This document shows positions 27,896 to 37,630 of a stretch of DNA of 64,000 nucleotides, piece after piece. Position numbers and translations under genes: made by a program. This DNA comes from Bradyrhizobium lablabi (GTDB lineage Bacteria; Pseudomonadota; Alphaproteobacteria; Rhizobiales; Xanthobacteraceae): assembly GCF_900141755.1 (NCBI RefSeq), contig NZ_LT670844.1, positions 6,854,501-6,918,500 of the forward strand. Reading direction: 5' to 3'. The notes beneath the pieces are model-generated. The model saw nothing but the letters and a program-made list of their open reading frames with translations. It was not told where the DNA came from and did no database searches. Within the stretch, counting starts at the first letter, position 1. Every line of letters starts with the position of its first letter.

Positions 27896-29629
27896 CTATT
27901 TCTTTTTCAGAACGCTCTGCGGATTGAGGTTGCCGATGCGGCCGCTTTCGGAGCCGGCCGCCGGATCGATCACCGCGTTGATGAGGGTAGGCTTGCCGGA
28001 ATCCATGGCTTCGTTCACGGCGCGCTTCAGCTCATCCGGTGACGTCGCGTTGACGCCGACGCCGCCGAACGCTTCCATCATCTTGTCGTAGCGCGAGCCC
28101 TTGACGAACACGGTCGGTGCCGGATCCGAGCCCACGGAATTGACGTCGGTACCGCGATAGATGCCGTCATTGTTGAAGATTACGATGCAGACCGGCAGCT
28201 TGTAGCGGCAGATGGTCTCGACCTCCATGCCGGAGAAGCCGAAGGCCGAGTCGCCTTCGACGGCGAGCACCGGCTTGCCGGTCTCGATAGCGGCGGCGAT
28301 GGCGTAGCCCATGCCGATGCCCATCACGCCCCAGGTGCCGACGTCGAGCCGCTTGCGTGGCTTGTACATATCGATGACGCCGCGCGCGAGATCGAGCGTA
28401 TTGGCGCCTTCGTTGACGAGAATGGCATCCGGCCGCTCCTTGATGATGGTGCGCAGCACGCCGAGTGCGCCGTGGTAGTCCATCGGCGAGTTGTTGTTCA
28501 TCAGCCGGGGCGCCATCTTGGTGACGTTCTCTTCGCGCTTCTTGGCGACCGCGCTGGTCCAGTCGGATGGCGGGGCCGCCCAGTTCGCGCCCATGCCCTC
28601 AAGCAGCGCCGAGACGCACGAGCCGATGTCGCCGACCACGGGGGCGACGATCTCGACGTTCGAATCCATCTCCTTTGGTTCGATGTCGATCTGGATGAAT
28701 TTCTTCGGCGTCTCGCCCCACGTCTTGCCCTTGCCGTGCGACAAGAGCCAGTTGAGACGCGCGCCGATCAGCATCACGACATCCGAGTCCTTCAGTACCG
28801 TCGAGCGGGCCGCGCCCGCACATTGCGGATGGGTATCCGACAAAAGTCCTTTGGCCATGCTCATCGGCAGGAACGCAACACCGCTCTTCTCGACGAAGGT
28901 GCGGATCGCGTCGTCGGCCTGGGCGTAGGCGGCGCCTTTGCCGAGAATGATAAGCGGACGCTTGGCGCTCTTGAGGACATCGAGCGCGCGCTTGACCGCT
29001 TCGGGAGCCGGAATCTGCGCCGGTGCCGCGTCGATCACCTTCACGAGTGATTTCTTTCCAGCCTCGGCGTCCATCACCTGGCCGAAAAGCTTGGCCGGCA
29101 GGTCGAGATAGACGCCGCCCGGACGTCCCGACACGGCCGCGCGGATCGCGCGCGCAAGGCCGATACCAATGTCGGCGGCATGCAGCACGCGGAACGCCGC
29201 CTTGCAAAGCGGTTTGGCGATCGCGAGCTGGTCCATCTCCTCATAGTCGCCCTGCTGCAGGTCGACGATCTCGCGCTCGGACGAGCCCGAGATCAGGATC
29301 ATTGGAAAGCAGTTGGTCGTGGCATGAGCGAGCGCGGTGAGGCCATTGAGAAAGCCCGGAGCCGAGACCGTGAGGCAAACGCCAGGCTTCTTAGTCAGGA
29401 AGCCGGCGATCGACGCTGCATTGCCGGCATTCTGTTCGTGACGAAACGAGATGACGCGGATGCCCGCAGCCTGCGCCATGCGGCCGAAATCCGTAATCGG
29501 AATGCCGGGCACACCGTAGATCGTGGTGAGGCCGTTGAGCTTCAGCGCATCGATAATCAGGTTAAAGCCGTCGGTCAGCTCGCGCTCGGCCTTATTTGCA
29601 TCAATGCTTTTCGCTGCTGTTACGGACAT
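27896..29629 (-). CDS. oxc: Oxalyl-CoA decarboxylase (ThDP-dependent)
   Basis: 577 residues, started at ATG 29629 with GGGAGAAAG upstream. The catalytic Glu65 is in [12 protein letters not shown], the ThDP/Mg motif is [31 protein letters not shown], and [16 protein letters not shown] near the C-terminus is characteristic of the enzyme. It decarboxylates oxalyl-CoA to formyl-CoA and CO2, closing the CoA cycle with Frc. It is the first gene of the oxc-frc transcript and has a candidate operator about 177 bases upstream of the start, in the region divergent to the IclR gene. Confidence 0.95.
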   Translation of the reverse strand: MSVTAAKSIDANKAERELTDGFNLIIDALKLNGLTTIYGVPGIPITDFGRMAQAAGIRVISFRHEQNAGNAASIAGFLTKKPGVCLTVSAPGFLNGLTALAHATTNCFPMILISGSSEREIVDLQQGDYEEMDQLAIAKPLCKAAFRVLHAADIGIGLARAIRAAVSGRPGGVYLDLPAKLFGQVMDAEAGKKSLVKVIDAAPAQIPAPEAVKRALDVLKSAKRPLIILGKGAAYAQADDAIRTFVEKSGVAFLPMSMAKGLLSDTHPQCAGAARSTVLKDSDVVMLIGARLNWLLSHGKGKTWGETPKKFIQIDIEPKEMDSNVEIVAPVVGDIGSCVSALLEGMGANWAAPPSDWTSAVAKKREENVTKMAPRLMNNNSPMDYHGALGVLRTIIKERPDAILVNEGANTLDLARGVIDMYKPRKRLDVGTWGVMGIGMGYAIAAAIETGKPVLAVEGDSAFGFSGMEVETICRYKLPVCIVIFNNDGIYRGTDVNSVGSDPAPTVFVKGSRYDKMMEAFGGVGVNATSPDELKRAVNEAMDSGKPTLINAVIDPAAGSESGRIGNLNPQSVLKKK

Positions 29630-29805
29630 TCCACTTTCTCCCTGGTCGTTTCCTGGCGTGGACGAGTTGATCGTCTTCTGGTGTGAAGTTGTGCTGTTTA
29701 CGTAAACAGCTCCTGGCCATGCGCTTCGACGTAAGCGCGGACCTGAGGCAAAGGCCGTGAACCGTCGACAAACTGGAGAGCCGATCACCTGATCACCACC
29801 TAATG

Positions 29806-29822
29806 TGGCATGCCAGATACCA
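29806..29822 (-). promoter_or_regulatory. Candidate oxalate-regulon operator before oxc
   Basis: TGGCATGCCAGATACCA: halves TGGCATGC and AGATACCA share TGG.AT.C / G.AT.CCA symmetry around one base. It lies in the divergent oxc/iclR region, nearer the oxc side. Confidence 0.65.
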
Positions 29823-29872
29823 AACAGTCAAGCTGGTTTCGCTGCTCTACCGGTATTTGTGGGATTAATCTC

Positions 29873-29906
29873 TTGACAAAATAGGCTATTGGTATACCAA
29901 ATGCCA
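29873..29906 (+). promoter_or_regulatory. Candidate iclR promoter with overlapping operator
   Basis: A TTGACA box at 29873-29878 is followed at 29890-29906 by TGGTATACCAAATGCCA, the fourth match to the 17-bp palindrome. The palindrome covers the position expected for a -10 box, so binding there would block transcription. The regulator gene begins about 350 bases further on; the intervening segment has no convincing gene. Confidence 0.6.
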
Positions 29907-30256
29907 GTTGTTAAATGGCAGAGCGCCGCAAAGTCTGACGTCGGCATTGCAAGAGTTTGGAGTGTTACGCGAAAAAGCCCCAACCGAGCCTCGCGTGCAC
30001 CGGCAATTAAAAATGGACGTGCAGGAGGAAGAACTGGTGCAGCACGCAGCTCGCAAGATCGATCTGGCCGGCGAAGTCGAGGAGGCCGCCGAGTATCGCT
30101 ACCAGAACGGCATTCCGGCCTACGCCTGCTCGACCGAGCTGCCTATCCGACAGTGTCGCTCCGGACAGCCGGAAGCAGCACTTACTAATGGAATTGCCAA
30201 GCAAAGCGGAATTCTGAACTAGAAGCAGCGAACACGTCATCACATCCTACGGACGA
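29907..30256. other. Leader region between the operator and the IclR gene
   Basis: About 350 bases. One frame of about 100 codons starting with TTG (29908-30222) is open, but it has no ribosome-binding site and no recognisable features. It is probably an untranslated leader or decayed sequence. Confidence 0.4.
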
Positions 30257-31117
30257 ATGCAGGTCGCGATGAAGAGAAACGTGATCCGGCGCAGGCTCAT
30301 TGAGCCGAAATCCAACGTGAACAACGACCTCGATCCAAGGGATGGCGGCGTACAGTCCGTCGACCGTGCTCTCCTGATTATCGAAACGCTTGCCGAAGAC
30401 GATGAGGGATACCGGCTGACCGACCTCGCGGTGCGCACAGGTTTGTCGCCTTCGACGGTTCACAGATTGCTGACTACGCTGGAGAAGCGGCGTTTCGTCC
30501 AGTTCGACCGCGACGAATCCACGTGGCATATCGGGGCGCAAAGCTTCGCTGTCGGTTCGACATTCGTTCGGCGCCGCAATTTTGTGACACAAGCCTTGCC
30601 TTATCTCCGCAAGCTCCGGGATCAGACGCGAGAGACTGCAAACCTCGCCGTTGTCGATGACGGCACAATGGTTGTTCTAACCCGGGTCGAAAGCCGGGAA
30701 ATCATGCGGTCTGTCACTAAGGTCGGGGGTCGGGTTCCGATGGTTGCGTCTGGGCTCGGCAAAGCTCTGCTATCGACCTATTCCGAGGAGGATGTCTTCG
30801 CGATCATCCAGCGTGAGGGCATGCCCAGGCTGACTTCGAAATCGATCGTGCGGGCCGGAGAATTGTGCAAATCGCTTCACGACATCCGGCAGCAAGGTTA
30901 CTCAGTTGATGATGAAGAAGCTCTGATCGGCCTGCGGTGTGTCTCCGCAGTGGTCTACGACGATTGCAGCGAACCTCTGGCTGCCATCTCGGTTTCGGGC
31001 AAGGCCTCCCGCGTTCCGAACGACCGCTTGCCTGTCCTTGGGAAGCTTGTACGGGAAGTCGCAGCCGAATTAACCAAGGCGCTCGGCGGCACGATGCCGG
31101 ACGCAAAATCGTTCTGA
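30257..31117 (+). CDS. IclR-family transcriptional regulator of the oxalate island
   Basis: 286 residues. The N-terminal winged helix is seen in VQSVDRALLIIETLAEDDEGYRLTDLAVRTGLSPSTVHRLLTTLEKRRFVQ (about residues 32-83). The C-terminal effector domain has the IclR pattern VGGRVPMVASGLGKALLS, YSVDDEEALIGLRCVSAVVYD and AISVSGKASRV. Relatives such as AllR sense glyoxylate or similar small acids. Lying between the two divergent catabolic blocks, it is the best candidate for the protein binding the shared 17-bp palindromes, including one at its own promoter. The start at 30257 is preferred over the ATG four codons later only weakly. Confidence 0.9.
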   Translation: MQVAMKRNVIRRRLIEPKSNVNNDLDPRDGGVQSVDRALLIIETLAEDDEGYRLTDLAVRTGLSPSTVHRLLTTLEKRRFVQFDRDESTWHIGAQSFAVGSTFVRRRNFVTQALPYLRKLRDQTRETANLAVVDDGTMVVLTRVESREIMRSVTKVGGRVPMVASGLGKALLSTYSEEDVFAIIQREGMPRLTSKSIVRAGELCKSLHDIRQQGYSVDDEEALIGLRCVSAVVYDDCSEPLAAISVSGKASRVPNDRLPVLGKLVREVAAELTKALGGTMPDAKSF

Positions 31118-31347
31118 GTAAAACTTCCTGAGATCGCGGTCGCCTCACCGTACGAGCCGCATATCGCGTACGCCCGCTCGACAATTCGTGCTCGAAATCT
31201 TTCATCTCAAACTCGGCCTAATCGTCTGATATCGTGAATATTTCGTGATCCGTTCCGTATGGCGGGAAACAAATTCAATCTCATTGAGATAGCTCATCCT
31301 TCCCGTGATGATCACACCCGAACCAAAATAAATGAGTGGGGTGTGAA

Positions 31348-33147
31348 ATGGCGAAGATGCGAGCAATCGATGCTGCCGTGCGTATTCTGGAAAAAGAAGG
31401 CGTTGTTTGCGCGTTCGGTGTTCCGGGCGCCGCGATCAATCCGCTGTATTCTGCTCTGAAGAAGCGCGGTTCGATCAATCACATTTTGGCGCGTCACGTT
31501 GAGGGCGCGTCGCATATGGCTGAAGGCTATACCCGGGCCAAAGCAGGCAACATCGGCGTCTGCATCGGCACGTCCGGCCCGGCCGGCACTGACATGATCA
31601 CGGGTCTCTATTCGGCGATAGCAGATTCGATTCCGATCCTCTGCGTCACCGGCCAGGCGCCTCGATCACGCCTGTACAAGGAGGATTTTCAGGCCGTCGA
31701 TATTGAGTCGATCGCTAAGCCGGTGACGAAGTGGGCGGTTACCGTGCGCGAACCAGCGCTCGTGCCTCGCGTATTCAGCCAGGCGTTTCACATTATGCGT
31801 TCGGGGCGTCCCGGCCCGGTGCTTATCGATCTGCCGCTCGACGTGCAACTTGCGGAAATCGAGTTCGACGATGAAACCTATGAGCCATTGCCGGTCTACA
31901 AGCCTGCCGCAACGCGCAAACAGATCGAGAAGGCGCTCGATATGCTCAACGCCGCAGAGCGTCCGCTGATCGTGGCGGGCGGCGGTGTCATCAATGCGGA
32001 TGCATCCGAGCTTCTCGTGGCGTTTGCCGAGATCGTCAATGTGCCGGTAGTGCCGACGCTGATGGGCTGGGGAGCCATTCCCGATGACCACGTTCTCATG
32101 GCGGGGATGGTCGGATTGCAGACCAGCCATCGATACGGCAATGCGACCATGCTGGAATCCGACTTCGTACTTGGTATCGGCAACCGCTGGGCCAACAGGC
32201 ACACCGGGTCGATCGAGACCTATACCAAAGGCCGCACCTTTGTGCATGTCGATATCGAGCCGACCCAGATCGGACGCGTCTTCAATCCCGATCTCGGCAT
32301 CGCGTCCGATGCCAAGGCCGCGCTCAAATTGTTCGTCACGGTTGCGAAGGAATGGTGGAAATCCGGCAAGCTGAAGGAGCGTCAGGCCTGGCCCGCGGCG
32401 TGTCAGGATCGCAAGCGCTCGATGCTGCGCAAGAGTCACTTCGACAACGTGCCGATCAAGCCGCAGCGCGTTTATGAAGAGATGAGCAAGGCGTTCGGGC
32501 GCGACACTTGTTATGTCAGCGTGATCGGGTTGTCGCAGATCGCGGGCGCGCAATTCCTCGGCGTTTACCGTCCGCGCAACTGGATCAATGCCGGACAGGC
32601 CGGCCCTCTGGGCTGGACGCTTCCCGCGGCGCTTGGCGTGCGCGCGGCCGATCCTGACCGCGAGATCGTCGCGCTCTCGGGAGACTACGATTTTCAGTTC
32701 CTGATCGAAGAGCTTGCGGTCGGAGCTCAATTCAAGCTGCCCTATATCCATGTCGTCGTGAACAACTCCTACCTCGGATTGATCCGCCAGGCGCAGCGCG
32801 GGTTCGACATGGATTACCATGTGCAGCTGTCGTTCGAGAACATCAACGCGCCCGAACTCGGAGTCTACGGCGTCGATCACGTTGCAGTCGCCGAAGGCCT
32901 CGGCTGCAAGGCGATCCGCGTCACCGATCCGAAGGATGCCCAGACGGCTTTCGCGACGGCGCGCGAGTTGATGGCGCAATATAGCGTGCCGGTGGTGGTC
33001 GAGTTCATTCTGGAACGAGTCACCAACATCGCGATGGGTACCGAAATCGACAACATCGTCGAATTCGAGGAAATCCTCGATTTGCCGCTCGACGACACGC
33101 CGATAAGCCCGGATGCGCTGTCGCGAGGCAAACTCCTACCGGCCTAA
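31348..33147 (+). CDS. gcl: Glyoxylate carboligase (tartronate-semialdehyde synthase)
   Basis: 599 residues. The sequence follows E. coli Gcl along its whole length. Val51 in [15 protein letters not shown] replaces the catalytic Glu of other ThDP enzymes, which is diagnostic for Gcl. Other blocks are [17 protein letters not shown], the FAD region [11 protein letters not shown] and [17 protein letters not shown], and the ThDP motif [15 protein letters not shown]...NNSYLG. It condenses two glyoxylates to tartronate semialdehyde with loss of CO2. It heads a five-gene rightward operon. The start is set at ATG 31348; an in-frame GTG four codons earlier is less likely. Confidence 0.96.
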   Translation: MAKMRAIDAAVRILEKEGVVCAFGVPGAAINPLYSALKKRGSINHILARHVEGASHMAEGYTRAKAGNIGVCIGTSGPAGTDMITGLYSAIADSIPILCVTGQAPRSRLYKEDFQAVDIESIAKPVTKWAVTVREPALVPRVFSQAFHIMRSGRPGPVLIDLPLDVQLAEIEFDDETYEPLPVYKPAATRKQIEKALDMLNAAERPLIVAGGGVINADASELLVAFAEIVNVPVVPTLMGWGAIPDDHVLMAGMVGLQTSHRYGNATMLESDFVLGIGNRWANRHTGSIETYTKGRTFVHVDIEPTQIGRVFNPDLGIASDAKAALKLFVTVAKEWWKSGKLKERQAWPAACQDRKRSMLRKSHFDNVPIKPQRVYEEMSKAFGRDTCYVSVIGLSQIAGAQFLGVYRPRNWINAGQAGPLGWTLPAALGVRAADPDREIVALSGDYDFQFLIEELAVGAQFKLPYIHVVVNNSYLGLIRQAQRGFDMDYHVQLSFENINAPELGVYGVDHVAVAEGLGCKAIRVTDPKDAQTAFATARELMAQYSVPVVVEFILERVTNIAMGTEIDNIVEFEEILDLPLDDTPISPDALSRGKLLPA

Positions 33148-33207
33148 GGGGCGGATCAATCCGAATTGATGAACACCGTTATCCGGACAACGCGAGGACA
33201 TCCGATC

Positions 33208-33993
33208 GTGCCGAAATTTGCTGCCAATTTGACCATGCTCTTCAACGAACTGCCGTTCCTCGAGCGGTTCGCCGCGGCCAAGGCCGCCGGCTTCAGCGGC
33301 GTGGAATATTTGTTCCCGTACGATTTCGAAAAAGCTGTACTGCGCGAGCAATTGCAGCAGCATGGACTTACGCAAGTCCTGCACAATCTCCCGGCGGGCG
33401 ATTGGAGCGCCGGCGAGCGGGGCATCGCCATTTTCCGCGATCGGGTCGACGAATTTCGCGAGGGCGTGCTACGCGCCATCGATTACGCAAGGGCGCTCGA
33501 TTGCCGCCAAGTAAATTGTCTCGTCGGAGTCGCGCCGGCCGATGCGGACGAGTTTGAGTTGAATGAGGTGCTTGTGACGAATCTGCGCTTTGCCGCGGAT
33601 GCGCTGGCGCGGGAAAAGATTCGCCTGCTGATCGAGCCGATCAACACCATCGACGTTCCCGGCTTTTTCCTGCACAGAACCCAGCAGGCCGTGCAACTCG
33701 TCGCCGATGTCCGATCGGATAATCTCTTCATTCAGTACGACATTTACCACATGCAGGTGATGGAGGGCGACATAGCACGAACGTTGCAAAAGTATCTCGC
33801 GCGTATCGCACACGTCCAGCTTGCCGACAATCCCGGCCGCAACGAACCCGGCACCGGCGAGATCAACTATCCCTTCCTGTTTCGATATCTCGACCGGATC
33901 GGCTATCGCGGCTGGATCGGTTGCGAATACAAGCCGAGGACTTCCACCGTTGAAGGCCTCGGATGGCACGCGATGCAAACAATGGAAACATAA
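33208..33993 (+). CDS. hyi: Hydroxypyruvate isomerase
   Basis: 261 residues from the GTG at 33208 (GAGGA ten bases upstream), which gives the family N-terminus MPKFAANLTMLFNELPF; ATG 33169 would add 13 unconserved residues. It is a TIM-barrel AP-endonuclease-2-like fold. Clear Hyi blocks are FSGVEYLFPYDF, LHNLPAGDWSAGERGIA, LLIEPINTIDVPGFFL, IQYDIYHMQVMEGD and DNPGRNEPGTGEINY. It interconverts hydroxypyruvate and tartronate semialdehyde, between Gcl and the reductase. The stop is 25 bases before the next start. Confidence 0.93.
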   Translation: MPKFAANLTMLFNELPFLERFAAAKAAGFSGVEYLFPYDFEKAVLREQLQQHGLTQVLHNLPAGDWSAGERGIAIFRDRVDEFREGVLRAIDYARALDCRQVNCLVGVAPADADEFELNEVLVTNLRFAADALAREKIRLLIEPINTIDVPGFFLHRTQQAVQLVADVRSDNLFIQYDIYHMQVMEGDIARTLQKYLARIAHVQLADNPGRNEPGTGEINYPFLFRYLDRIGYRGWIGCEYKPRTSTVEGLGWHAMQTMET

Positions 33994-34018
33994 TCGAGCG
34001 CGGATAAGGAAGATCAAA

Positions 34019-34906
34019 ATGATTGATGTTGGCTTCATCGGGCTCGGAACTATGGGGCGTCCGATGGCGGGGTACCTTCAGGCTGCGAGGCATCGGCTGT
34101 TCCTTCACGACGTCGCACCCATTGCGCCAGAGCTCGTCGCGGCAGGCTGCGTCGTCTGTAAATCGGGCAAGGAGGTAGCGGAAGAATCCGACGTCGTCAT
34201 CGTCATGGTGCCGGATACGCCGCATGTGGAAGCGGTTTTGTTCGGCTCGAGCGGCGTTGCCGAAGGACTCTCAAAGGGCAAGATCGTCGTCGACATGAGC
34301 TCGATCTCGCCGCTCGCCACGAAAGAGTTTGCGAAGAAGATCAACGCGCGCGGCGCCGATTATCTCGATGCTCCCGTTTCTGGGGGTGAGATCGGTGCGA
34401 AGGCAGCGTCTCTGACGATCATGGTCGGTGGCCCGGAGAAGGCATTTAATACCATGAAGCCGCTATTCGAGAAGATGGGCAAGAACGTAACGCTCGTCGG
34501 TGGCAATGGCGACGGCCAGACCACCAAGGTCGCCAACCAGATTATCGTCGCGCTAACGATTGAGGCGGTGGGAGAAGCTCTGTTGTTTGCATCGAAGGCC
34601 GGGGCTGATCCGGCCCTCGTGCGGCAGGCCCTGATGGGAGGCTTCGCTTCTTCGCGAATTCTCGAGGTGCACGGCGAACGGATGGTGAAGCGCAATTTTG
34701 AACCTGGTTTCCGTATCGAGTTACATCAGAAGGATCTCAACCTGGCGTTGGAAGGTGCACGGGCGCTGGGGCTATCTTTACCGAATACAGCAACCGCACA
34801 GCAGCTCTTTAGCTCCTGCGCAGCGCACGGCGGCAAGACCTGGGATCATTCCGCGATGGTAAGGACGCTGGAAATGATGGCAAGCCACGAAATCGGAACG
34901 ACCTGA
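34019..34906 (+). CDS. glxR: Tartronate-semialdehyde reductase (2-hydroxy-3-oxopropionate reductase)
   Basis: 295 residues, ATG 34019 with AAGGAAG upstream. It is a beta-hydroxyacid dehydrogenase: MIDVGFIGLGTMGRPMAGYL (NAD(P)-binding), substrate-binding DAPVSGGEIGAKAASLTIMVGG, catalytic Lys in GQTTKVANQIIVALTIEAVGEAL, and FRIELHQKDLNLAL near the C-terminus. It reduces tartronate semialdehyde to D-glycerate. The position directly after gcl-hyi fixes the assignment among otherwise similar 3-hydroxyisobutyrate dehydrogenases. Confidence 0.93.
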   Translation: MIDVGFIGLGTMGRPMAGYLQAARHRLFLHDVAPIAPELVAAGCVVCKSGKEVAEESDVVIVMVPDTPHVEAVLFGSSGVAEGLSKGKIVVDMSSISPLATKEFAKKINARGADYLDAPVSGGEIGAKAASLTIMVGGPEKAFNTMKPLFEKMGKNVTLVGGNGDGQTTKVANQIIVALTIEAVGEALLFASKAGADPALVRQALMGGFASSRILEVHGERMVKRNFEPGFRIELHQKDLNLALEGARALGLSLPNTATAQQLFSSCAAHGGKTWDHSAMVRTLEMMASHEIGTT

Positions 34907-34925
34907 GGCCGACGGGAAGCAAATC

Positions 34926-36197
34926 ATGAGTATCGATTATCGCGGTCTGTTGCTCGACATGTTTCAGGCGGCGGTAAACGCGGCGGCGCCCGCCCTGTGC
35001 GTGCCGGCGCATCTGCCGCCGCGGCCGAGGGGCCGGACAATCGTCGTCGGCGCCGGCAAGGCGGCGGCCTCGATGGCGGCCGCCGTGGAAGCTCATTGGA
35101 ACGGACCGCTCGAGGGGCTGGTGGTGACGCGCTATGGACACGGCATACTGTGCAAGCACATCGAGGTGGTCGAGGCGTCGCACCCCGTTCCTGATGAGGC
35201 GGGATCGAAGGCGGCTCGCAGGATTCTCGACAAGGTCTCAGGGCTGACGGCGGACGATCTCGTTCTGGTCCTGATTTCGGGCGGCGGCTCCGCGCTGCTC
35301 GCCTCGCCTGCAGATGGCATAGCGCTCGCCGACAAACAAACCATCAGCCGCGCTTTGTTGAAATGCGGCGCGCATATCGCAGAAATGAACACGGTGCGAA
35401 AACACCTGTCCGCGATCAAAGGCGGTCGTCTTGCGGTCGCCGCTCCGCCGGCACAAGTGGTTACGCTCGCGATCTCCGATGTACCAGGCGACGATCTCTC
35501 CAATATTGCGTCCGGTCCCACTGTGCCGGACGTAACCACGCGTGCCGACGCGCTGGCCGTACTCAAAAAATATGGCATTGAGATTTCGGCCGCGGTTGCC
35601 AGGCACTTGAGTGATGAAGCCTCGGAGACGCCGAAGCCGGGCGATCCGCGCTTTGCAAATGTCACAAACAGCCTCGTGGCAAGACCTCAGAAATCCCTGG
35701 AGGCAGCAGCCAAAGTCGCGCGAGACGCCGGATTACCTTCCGTGATCCTTGGCAATGCGATCGAGGGCGAAGCTCGCGACGTCGGCATCGTCCATGCCGG
35801 CATTGCGCGGCAATGCGGAGATTGGGGACAGCCCCTCGAAATCCCTTGTGTGCTCATCTCCGGCGGTGAGACCACCGTAACCGTGCGGGGCAACGGCAGG
35901 GGAGGCCGTAATGCGGAGTTTATCCTAAGTCTTGGGATCGCTGCCGACGCCAGGAACGGCATCTGGGCGCTCGCCGCAGATACGGATGGCATTGATGGAA
36001 GCGAAAATAACGCAGGAGCGATCCTTACGCCGGACACGCTGCGCCAAGCGAAGTGCGCCGGCATCGACGTCAAGGCGCGGCTCGCAGACAACGACGCCTA
36101 CAGCGTATTCGCAGTATTGAACGATCTCGTCGTGACTGGCCCGACGTTCACCAACGTCAACGATTTCAGAGCCATGTTGGTTACAAAAAGGAATTGA
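34926..36197 (+). CDS. ttuD: Glycerate kinase, MOFRL/GckA type
   Basis: 423 residues of the DUF4147/MOFRL family. Conserved segments are TIVVGAGKAAASMAAAVE, LVLISGGGSALLASPADG, MNTVRKHLSAIKGGRLA, LAISDVPGDDLSNIASGPTVPD and, near the C-terminus, LISGGETTVTVRGNGRGGRNAEF followed by AADTDGIDGS. Members phosphorylate D-glycerate, usually at C2, giving 2-phosphoglycerate. It starts 19 bases after glxR and its stop is two bases before the pyruvate kinase start, so all are cotranscribed. The 2-phosphoglycerate product enters lower glycolysis just above enolase. Confidence 0.93.
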   Translation: MSIDYRGLLLDMFQAAVNAAAPALCVPAHLPPRPRGRTIVVGAGKAAASMAAAVEAHWNGPLEGLVVTRYGHGILCKHIEVVEASHPVPDEAGSKAARRILDKVSGLTADDLVLVLISGGGSALLASPADGIALADKQTISRALLKCGAHIAEMNTVRKHLSAIKGGRLAVAAPPAQVVTLAISDVPGDDLSNIASGPTVPDVTTRADALAVLKKYGIEISAAVARHLSDEASETPKPGDPRFANVTNSLVARPQKSLEAAAKVARDAGLPSVILGNAIEGEARDVGIVHAGIARQCGDWGQPLEIPCVLISGGETTVTVRGNGRGGRNAEFILSLGIAADARNGIWALAADTDGIDGSENNAGAILTPDTLRQAKCAGIDVKARLADNDAYSVFAVLNDLVVTGPTFTNVNDFRAMLVTKRN

Positions 36198-36199
36198 CT

Positions 36200-37630
36200 T
36201 TGCGCCGCTCACGGAACGCGAAAATCATCGCGACGCTTGGACCTTCCAGTTCGTCGCCGGCGATGATCAGATCCCTGTTCGATGCCGGCGTCGATATGTT
36301 CCGGCTAAATTTCAGCCATGGAACCCACGACGATCACAAGAAGCGCTTTCAGATGATCAGGGATGTCGAACGGGATGTTGGCCGTCCCATCGGAATCATG
36401 ATGGATCTGCAAGGTCCCAAACTGCGGATAGGTACTTTTTCTGACGGCCCCATTGAACTGCGCTCCGGAGACCGGTTCAGGCTGGATCTGGAGACCGTAC
36501 CTGGAGACCGGAAGCGCGTGTTGTTGCCGCATCCGGAGATTTTCGCGGCCTTGATACCTGGCACCGATCTATTGCTCGACGACGGCAAGCTTCGACTTGA
36601 GGTCCTCGAATGCGGCTCCGGCTACGCCGAGACGCGCGCGATAGTCGGCGGCACGTTGTCGGAGCGCAAGGGCGTCAATGTTCCCGGTGTCATTCTGCCG
36701 CTGTCGCCCTTCACCGAAAAGGACCGTCGCGATCTCATTTTCGGGCTTCAACTTGGGACCGACTGGGTCGCGCTTTCGTTTGTACAAAAGGCGGAAGACA
36801 TCACCGAGGCACGGGTCTTGATCGGTTCGCGCGCCTTGATCATGGCGAAGCTGGAGAAGCCTGCGGCCATCGACAATCTCGATGCGATCGTAGCACTAGC
36901 AGATGGCATCATGGTTGCGCGCGGTGACCTCGGTGTTGAACTGCCGCCGGCACAGGTTCCTACTATCCAACGTCGGATCGTGCGGGCATGCCGTCGCGAA
37001 GGGAAACCCGTGGTCGTGGCAACGCAAATGCTTGAATCGATGACGACATCGCCAGTGGCAACCCGAGCCGAAGCCTCCGACGTTGCGACGGCAGTCTATG
37101 AAGGCAGCGATGCAGTGATGCTGTCCGCCGAATCCGCCAGTGGATGTTTCCCGCGCGAAGCGGTCAGCATGATGGATTCGATCATTTGTGGCGTCGAGGG
37201 CGACATCGACTTCCAAACACCTGCCAATGAGAGGCACGGGGAGTCCGGCGCTTCGCATGCCGATGCGATCTGTTCCGCGTTACGGTTAGTTGCGCGGTCG
37301 GTCTTGGCGACAGCGACCATTGCTTACACGAGATCAGGCTTCACCAGCATGCGGGCAGCTCGCGAGCGACCCGCCGCCCCGATCCTCAGTCTAACGCCAC
37401 TGATCGCGACTGCGCGCCAGCTGACTCCGGTGTGGGGAATTCATTCTGTCGTGGTCGAAAACGAAATCACCGACGAGGTGTCGATGACGAAGCTCGCCTG
37501 CGATGCTGCCCTCGCGGGAGATTTCGGAAAGCCCGGCGATAACATAGTGATCGTCGCCGGCATCCCGTTCGGCGCATCGGGGACCACCAATTTGCTGCGT
37601 ATTGCGGGCCTTCCGGAGGCCTCGCTCTGA
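36200..37630 (+). CDS. pyk: Pyruvate kinase
   Basis: 476 residues from a TTG start at 36200 (AAGGAA seven bases upstream; only two bases after the glycerate kinase stop). The upstream ATG of the same frame lies inside the kinase gene and is unlikely. Conserved blocks: AKIIATLGPSSSS, FRLNFSHG, MMDLQGPKLRIG, WVALSFVQ, IMAKLEKPAAI, IMVARGDLGVELP, VATQMLESMT and SDAVMLSAESASG, followed by the C-terminal domain. It converts phosphoenolpyruvate and ADP to pyruvate and ATP. As the last gene of the glyoxylate-to-glycerate operon it completes the route to pyruvate once enolase (elsewhere) acts. Confidence 0.93.
   Translation: MRRSRNAKIIATLGPSSSSPAMIRSLFDAGVDMFRLNFSHGTHDDHKKRFQMIRDVERDVGRPIGIMMDLQGPKLRIGTFSDGPIELRSGDRFRLDLETVPGDRKRVLLPHPEIFAALIPGTDLLLDDGKLRLEVLECGSGYAETRAIVGGTLSERKGVNVPGVILPLSPFTEKDRRDLIFGLQLGTDWVALSFVQKAEDITEARVLIGSRALIMAKLEKPAAIDNLDAIVALADGIMVARGDLGVELPPAQVPTIQRRIVRACRREGKPVVVATQMLESMTTSPVATRAEASDVATAVYEGSDAVMLSAESASGCFPREAVSMMDSIICGVEGDIDFQTPANERHGESGASHADAICSALRLVARSVLATATIAYTRSGFTSMRAARERPAAPILSLTPLIATARQLTPVWGIHSVVVENEITDEVSMTKLACDAALAGDFGKPGDNIVIVAGIPFGASGTTNLLRIAGLPEASL

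Noticed and set aside
29908..30222. Possible 104-codon gene between the operator and iclR
   Set aside because: Begins with TTG without a ribosome-binding site, and the product has no recognisable feature; treated as leader.
31215..31347. ATCTCATTGAGAT and TCGTGAATATTTCGTGA upstream of gcl as operators
   Set aside because: Neither matches the 17-bp palindrome of the other oxalate promoters nor recurs in the window; regulation of the gcl operon remains open.
31666..32979. Minus-strand open frame of 437 codons opposite gcl
   Set aside because: Glyoxylate carboligase is certain along its full length on the other strand; the antisense frame has no recognisable motif.
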